Part shown: positions 60,503-64,000 of the stretch, piece after piece
Layout of the letters: every line of letters begins with the position of its first letter
Numbering within the stretch: position 1 is the first letter of the stretch
From: DATHKG01 sp035489435
Lineage (GTDB): Bacteria; Bacteroidota; Bacteroidia; Chitinophagales; Chitinophagaceae
NCBI GenBank assembly: GCA_035489435.1
Contig: DATHKG010000096.1
Length of the DNA: 64,000 nt
Reading direction: 5' to 3' (one strand)
The notes under the pieces: generated by a model
Told to the model about the DNA's origin: nothing
Databases searched by the model: none
Seen by the model: the letters and a program-made list of their open reading frames with translations, nothing else
Made by a program: the position numbers and the translations under genes

Positions 60503-61882
60503 TCAATATATAGCAGAATCCCTGCGGCGCGCATGACTTCCGGCTCTACCATTTCCTTCAATGCCATCATTGCCTGACTGGGTCAATGCAGCCACATATT
60601 TCGCACATAATTCGTTCGGGTTGTAATTGGAAAACTCCTTTCTTAAATTTATAACATTCGTTTTATAAACCGGGATACCTAATACTTCCTTCACTGCAGC
60701 AGCAACCTGCGCAGGTTTAGGGGTTTCGGTTTTTAGATTTTTACCCAATTTAAAATAACCAACCCTTGCACAGATTTCATTTTTACCTTCATGAACACCG
60801 GCAACCAACAGTGGAAGTTCATTTTGTATTCCCAGCATTACACCCCCGTATCCGCCATTGGTAATATACAGATCCGCGTAAGGCATAACATCATCAAAGG
60901 GAATAAAGTCTTCAATTATGATATTTGACCTGTTGTATTTTATTTTTAACTCCGCCGTTTGTGAACCACCGGTAGTACATATAATCAAAACATCTGAATC
61001 TTTTAATGCTTCAAGCGTTGGGACGATCAGTTTATTTACATCCTTTTCAACAGTGCCTTGCGTAAGGACTATCACCTTTTCGTATTGAGCCAGCCTTTTA
61101 TCATACCATGGTTCACGATTTTTTTTGGAAGAATATGGCAATAATGGCCCGGCGAATCTAATATTTTTACTCAGATCACTACGCTTGTATTCGAAGCCTG
61201 GTGTACAGCTTTGTAATACAATATCAGATGAGCAATAAAGTATGTCAAAGATGTTTTTGCCGGGATAAACTGCACCAAAATTCTTAAGCACTTCGTTGAA
61301 AAGCTTATTTGGCTTCTTGAAAATGATATTATTGGTAAGCCATTTTAATACATTGTGTCCAAACTTACCAATTTGGTTTGAAGAGGGGGTTAATCCCAGT
61401 CCGGCGGGAGGTAAATCACGCGAAGTTTCCATCATAGGTATAATTCCCGCTGCTATAACCGGAACGCCGAGTCTGGCTTTGATCATAGGAATTACAAATG
61501 AAAAGATATCAGCAATCACCAGGTCAAATGAAAACTCTTTATAGATTTCTTCCAGATCCAGGATGATTTTTGTTGCCGGCAAGATAAATACATGTTCCAG
61601 GTCAAACTTGAATTTTGCTGTCTGGCTCTTTTGATTCTCACGTTCTTTAAAAAAAGTCTCGAAGTTACCCTGGTGCAATTGTGGGGCAAGCAGGTAGGGA
61701 TAATGTGGAATCTCCAGTTTAGTGAGTTTCTCTTTATACGAGTCCTGTGTATACCAGCGAACATCGTATCCAAGACTCTGAAGATGTTTTGCCAGTCCTG
61801 TAAGGGGATTGAAATGTCCGTCTGCTGGTGCGGTGACAAACAAAATCTTTTTGTGATTGGGGGTTGAGGGGGTTTTTTGCAT
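60503..61882 (-). CDS. UGT/MGT-like family 1 glycosyltransferase
   Basis: 459 aa from the ATG at 61882; a TTG at 61906 is eight codons upstream in a TGACAAGGTG duplication. N-terminal acceptor domain opens KKILFVTAPADGHFNPLTGL with the His of the family, and the C-terminal nucleotide-sugar domain has VIVLTQGTVEKDV and ADLYITNGGYGGVMLGIQNE. Canonical family members have HGG in that motif; here it is NGG. It transfers a sugar from a nucleotide sugar to a small lipophilic acceptor. The C-terminal tail is Gly/Arg-rich and may be unstructured. Confidence 0.87.
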   Translation of the reverse strand: MQKTPSTPNHKKILFVTAPADGHFNPLTGLAKHLQSLGYDVRWYTQDSYKEKLTKLEIPHYPYLLAPQLHQGNFETFFKERENQKSQTAKFKFDLEHVFILPATKIILDLEEIYKEFSFDLVIADIFSFVIPMIKARLGVPVIAAGIIPMMETSRDLPPAGLGLTPSSNQIGKFGHNVLKWLTNNIIFKKPNKLFNEVLKNFGAVYPGKNIFDILYCSSDIVLQSCTPGFEYKRSDLSKNIRFAGPLLPYSSKKNREPWYDKRLAQYEKVIVLTQGTVEKDVNKLIVPTLEALKDSDVLIICTTGGSQTAELKIKYNRSNIIIEDFIPFDDVMPYADLYITNGGYGGVMLGIQNELPLLVAGVHEGKNEICARVGYFKLGKNLKTETPKPAQVAAAVKEVLGIPVYKTNVINLRKEFSNYNPNELCAKYVAALTQSGNDGIEGNGRAGSHARRRDSAIY

Positions 61883-62008
61883 AGACAAGGTGTTTACTAT
61901 TGACAAGGTGTTTTTATTTTTTAATTAAACACAATGCTAAAATATAATCACCTTCAGTGCCAGGGCGTAGTGTTTGAAACAGCGTTTTCGAAGAATGAAC
62001 CGTACATA

Positions 62009-62136
62009 GAGTTATGAGTGATGAGTTATGAGTGATGAGTGAGTGGTGAGTGAGTGATGAGTGAGTGGTGAGTGATGAGTGATGAGTGAGTGGTGAGTGG
62101 TCTTTTTCATAATTCATAACTCATAATTCATAACTC
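62009..62136. repeat. Longest heptad-period array (locus F)
   Basis: The plus-strand arm 62009-62100 contains about twelve TGAGTGA, TGAGTTA and TGAGTGG-type units, with many GTGAGTG variants. A shorter minus-strand arm of TCATAATTCATAACTC type (62109-62136) follows. It lies between the glycosyltransferase and NYN genes. Confidence 0.85.
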
Positions 62137-62170
62137 TTTTCAGAAATATTTTAAGGAGATAGCTTCATAT

Positions 62171-62317
62171 ATGCAGAATGGAGATTCGGTCCATGTTACA
62201 GGCCCGAGAACAGTTCAGGAACAATTTATCAAGTATATGGCTGATACCCACAATTCAAAAACACTTCCTCAAAAGAAAACTCACACTCACCACTCACTCA
62301 TCACTCATAACTCATAA
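62171..62317 (+). CDS. Possible small protein of 48 residues between repeat arrays
   Basis: An ATG at 62171 is preceded by AAGGAG (62153-62158) at a 12-nt spacing, one of few Shine-Dalgarno sites in this window. The frame reads MQNGDSVHVTGPRTVQEQFI, then YMADTHNSKTL and KTHTHHSLITHNS before TAA. The first ~35 codons look protein-like; the tail is made by the heptad repeat array, which supplies the stop. It could be a real small gene whose end was replaced by repeat DNA, or a gene remnant. No family recognised. Confidence 0.35.
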   Translation: MQNGDSVHVTGPRTVQEQFIKYMADTHNSKTLPQKKTHTHHSLITHNS

Positions 62318-62347
62318 CTCATAACTAATAGCTCATAGCTCATAGCT
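62279..62347. repeat. Heptad-period repeat at the NYN gene 3' end (locus G)
   Basis: Minus-strand units of TGAGTTATGAG and AGCTATGAGCTATGAG type run from 62347 down to 62279 and include the stop codon of the NYN gene (GAG CTA TGA). A GAGCTA variant of the heptad is found only here. Confidence 0.85.
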
Positions 62348-63265
62348 TTCTTTAAGTCTTACATAGAAGTGCGAAACGTTGTTCTTCGTCGATTCTCTTT
62401 TATCAATTTCGATCTGGGGTATACTTTTAACCAGTTCCACTAATTTTTTGAAGCCGTAGTTTCTTGGGTCAAAATCAGGCTGTTTTTTCATTATCAAGGC
62501 GCCGAGAACCGCCAGGCCAACCCACCCATCTTCTTCTGCAAGATCATTTATGCTTGCAGTAATAAGCCTGATTACACCATCGTTCAGTGTTGATACTGCT
62601 ACCGGCCGGCTTACTGCCGGCCTGTCTTCAACTACTTTTTCGGGTAGGCTTCTGTCCATTGGTACAGGCCCGGAAACAGCTGTCTCAGCCATCACTTTTT
62701 GCGCACTGGCATTTTGTTCAACGGGCCTTTCGTTCAGTATTTTGCCAGTTGCAACCTTGCTCCTGCTGTTTCTACCTTTAGGTTCTCTTGCTATAGTGAC
62801 AGGAGCGGGTGTAAGTTTTGATTCTATCTTTAAGATTTCAATGTAGATGAATTTGTTACAGGAAGCGATAAATGAAACAGGTGTTTTCTTTTCACCCATT
62901 CCAAATACTTTTTTCCCGGCTTCTCTTAAACGGGTTGCGAGTCTTGTAAAATCACTGTCACTGGAAATGATGCAAAAGCCATCAACCTGGGCAGTATATA
63001 AGATATCCATTGCGTCAATAATTAACGCGGAATCCGTAGAGTTTTTTCCTTTGGTATAACTGTATTGTTGAATTGGCGTGATGGCATTTTCCAGCAGAAC
63101 GCCCTTCCAGCCAGACAATGAAGGCCGGGTCCAATCGCCATAGATCCTTTTGAAAGTTGGTATACCATACTTTGCAATTTCTTCCAACATCCCTTTAATA
63201 TTTGCGTAGGGTATGTTATCAGCATCTATCAATACGGCAAGTTTCAATTCCTGGTTCATTTCCAT
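62333..63265 (-). CDS. NYN-domain nuclease-like protein with OST-HTH/LOTUS domain
   Basis: 310 aa from the ATG at 63265 (a second in-frame ATG at 63259). Residues ~5-140 form the NYN (PIN-like) domain with acidic residues in AVLIDADNIP, TDSALIIDAMD and IISSDSDFTRLAT, as expected for metal-dependent RNases such as LabA-like proteins. A linker rich in Ala, Val and Pro leads to a C-terminal OST-HTH/LOTUS domain (~230-305; RLITASINDLAEEDGWVGLA, NYGFKKLVELVKS), a G-quadruplex or RNA-binding module in relatives. The protein end (SYEL) comes from the repeat. Confidence 0.9.
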   Translation of the reverse strand: MEMNQELKLAVLIDADNIPYANIKGMLEEIAKYGIPTFKRIYGDWTRPSLSGWKGVLLENAITPIQQYSYTKGKNSTDSALIIDAMDILYTAQVDGFCIISSDSDFTRLATRLREAGKKVFGMGEKKTPVSFIASCNKFIYIEILKIESKLTPAPVTIAREPKGRNSRSKVATGKILNERPVEQNASAQKVMAETAVSGPVPMDRSLPEKVVEDRPAVSRPVAVSTLNDGVIRLITASINDLAEEDGWVGLAVLGALIMKKQPDFDPRNYGFKKLVELVKSIPQIEIDKRESTKNNVSHFYVRLKESYEL

Positions 63266-63500
63266 GATAAGCTAAATTACGCCTCTTTCCTGCATCAGAA
63301 ATCACAAAAGAAAGGAACAACAGAACTGGCCTGTTATTCCTTTCCCGGCAATTAAGAACGGTGCATCCGGTTTTCTGATTCTTGACTATATAAAGTAGAT
63401 TATTACAATGATTTACAAGGCTTAAGCCCCTTCAATGTTTACGACATTTTATCTTATTGTATCCTTTTTTATCCCTGGAATATCTACAGCATTATAACGG

Positions 63501-64000
63501 TTATTTATAAACTATAAGTGCCGAAGTTGGACCGTTAAGATGCATCACTTTCATGGAAGTAAAACCGGCTTCCTTTGCCCAATCAAGGAAATCAGCGCCT
63601 CTATAGTCAAAACCACCATCTGTTTCAATGAGCATATTTAGTGACATCATCATTCCAAATGCATTCTGTTCACGCTTATCGTCAATTACGTTTTCAACTA
63701 CTGCGAATGCACCACCAGCAGGTAAAGAATCATAAGCTTTTTTGATCAGCATTTTTTTGGTTGGAAGGTCCCAGTCGTGCAGTATATTTCCCATAGTGAT
63801 AACATCCGCTTTGGGAAATGTATCCTTGAAAAAGTCGCCCGAAACTACGGCCACATTATGATTCACTTTCATAGCCTGCAGATTACGTTTTGCTATATTT
63901 TCAACAGCAGGAAGATCAAAACTTATTGATTGAATGGAAGGATTGTATGTAACTATCTGGGTAGAAAAATGTCCACCTGCCCCTCCAATATCACAATGCG
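63501..64000 (-). CDS. SAM-dependent O-methyltransferase, C-terminal part (cut by window edge)
   Basis: The frame is open from the stop at 63501 to the right edge; only the C-terminal ~166 residues are present. The SAM-binding motif I (CDIGGAGGHFSTQ) lies at the edge, followed by SISFDLPAV, VVSGDFFKDTFPKADVITMG with HDW (ILHDWDLPTKKML, the catalytic His region), and VVENVID. This is the plant-type O-methyltransferase family (PF00891). It methylates a hydroxyl of a small molecule or antibiotic. The ATG at 63872 is internal, not the start. Confidence 0.88.
   Translation of the reverse strand, partial: HCDIGGAGGHFSTQIVTYNPSIQSISFDLPAVENIAKRNLQAMKVNHNVAVVSGDFFKDTFPKADVITMGNILHDWDLPTKKMLIKKAYDSLPAGGAFAVVENVIDDKREQNAFGMMMSLNMLIETDGGFDYRGADFLDWAKEAGFTSMKVMHLNGPTSALIVYK

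Noticed and set aside
61914..62117. Open frame of 67 codons on the minus strand rich in His, Ser and Thr
   Set aside because: It is made almost entirely of the heptad repeat and has no independent support as a gene.

Overview
This window looks like chromosomal DNA from a Bacteroidota member, most likely family Chitinophagaceae. The family guess is inference from gene style only. The support is two SusC/SusD pairs, a FecI/FecR/STN-SusC signalling triad, a LytS/LytTR two-component pair, an OMP beta-barrel TonB receptor, a DUF3823 lipoprotein, a MauE-type protein, many AraC regulators and frequent TTG/GTG starts. I saw no tRNA, rRNA, CRISPR array, transposase or phage structural gene.

Layout. 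0-2.1 kb (minus strand): surface polysaccharide genes, namely a divergent lone receiver, a polyprenyl-phosphate sugar transferase carrying its own pseudo-receiver, and a truncated GT2 glycosyltransferase. 2.4-9.2 kb: a membrane EEP-family protein that has lost catalytic residues, a patatin-like lipase, an XRE regulator with two mutually similar small helical proteins, a TlpA/DUF3738-like protein, and two XRE regulators sharing an odd Asn/Ser/Gly-rich middle segment. 9.3-16.2 kb: FecI-type sigma factor, FecR, STN-containing SusC and SusD. 16.2-19.7 kb: small exported protein, MauE-like protein, AraC, LysR and an unknown small protein. 19.8-24.5 kb (minus): a four-gene unit of sigma factor, anti-sigma/TPR membrane protein, small anchored protein and TPR-CHAT protease. 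24.7-29.7 kb: PepSY proteins, a PH-domain protein, a TIM-barrel lipoprotein, AraC and DinB.

29.8-37.1 kb (minus) is a polysaccharide utilisation locus: SusC, SusD, DUF3823 lipoprotein and a GH43 arabinanase-type enzyme, pointing to arabinan or a related pentosan. 37.3-45.5 kb (minus) is a sugar-catabolic run of a ThuA/propeller/HEAT/LamG-like/cupredoxin fusion, an MFS transporter, a tagatose/psicose-3-epimerase-type isomerase and a Gfo/Idh/MocA oxidoreductase, with a divergent AraC gene. This set fits oxidation and isomerisation of keto-sugars. 46.7-64 kb is mixed: serine hydrolase, MBL hydrolase, PLP decarboxylase with an AhpD-like protein and a decayed MocR regulator, an old-yellow-enzyme reductase divergent from a DUF234 ATPase, AraC, LytTR/LytS next to a TonB receptor, a UGT-like glycosyltransferase, a NYN/LOTUS protein and a truncated O-methyltransferase.

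The most unusual non-coding signal is a family of heptad-period repeats built from TGAGTTA, TGAGTGA and TGAATTA. They occur at five or more sites (about 29.72-29.85, 37.26-37.35, 38.10-38.23, 46.54-46.59 and 62.0-62.35 kb), usually as inverted arms just after genes. In at least four genes the repeat supplies the stop codon, so two unrelated proteins (DinB and NYN) both end in SYEL. Other small-scale structures are five 15-bp tandem units between SusD and DUF3823, three 34-bp units copied from the 3' end of the DUF234 ATPase gene, and several operator-like inverted repeats in front of regulator genes.
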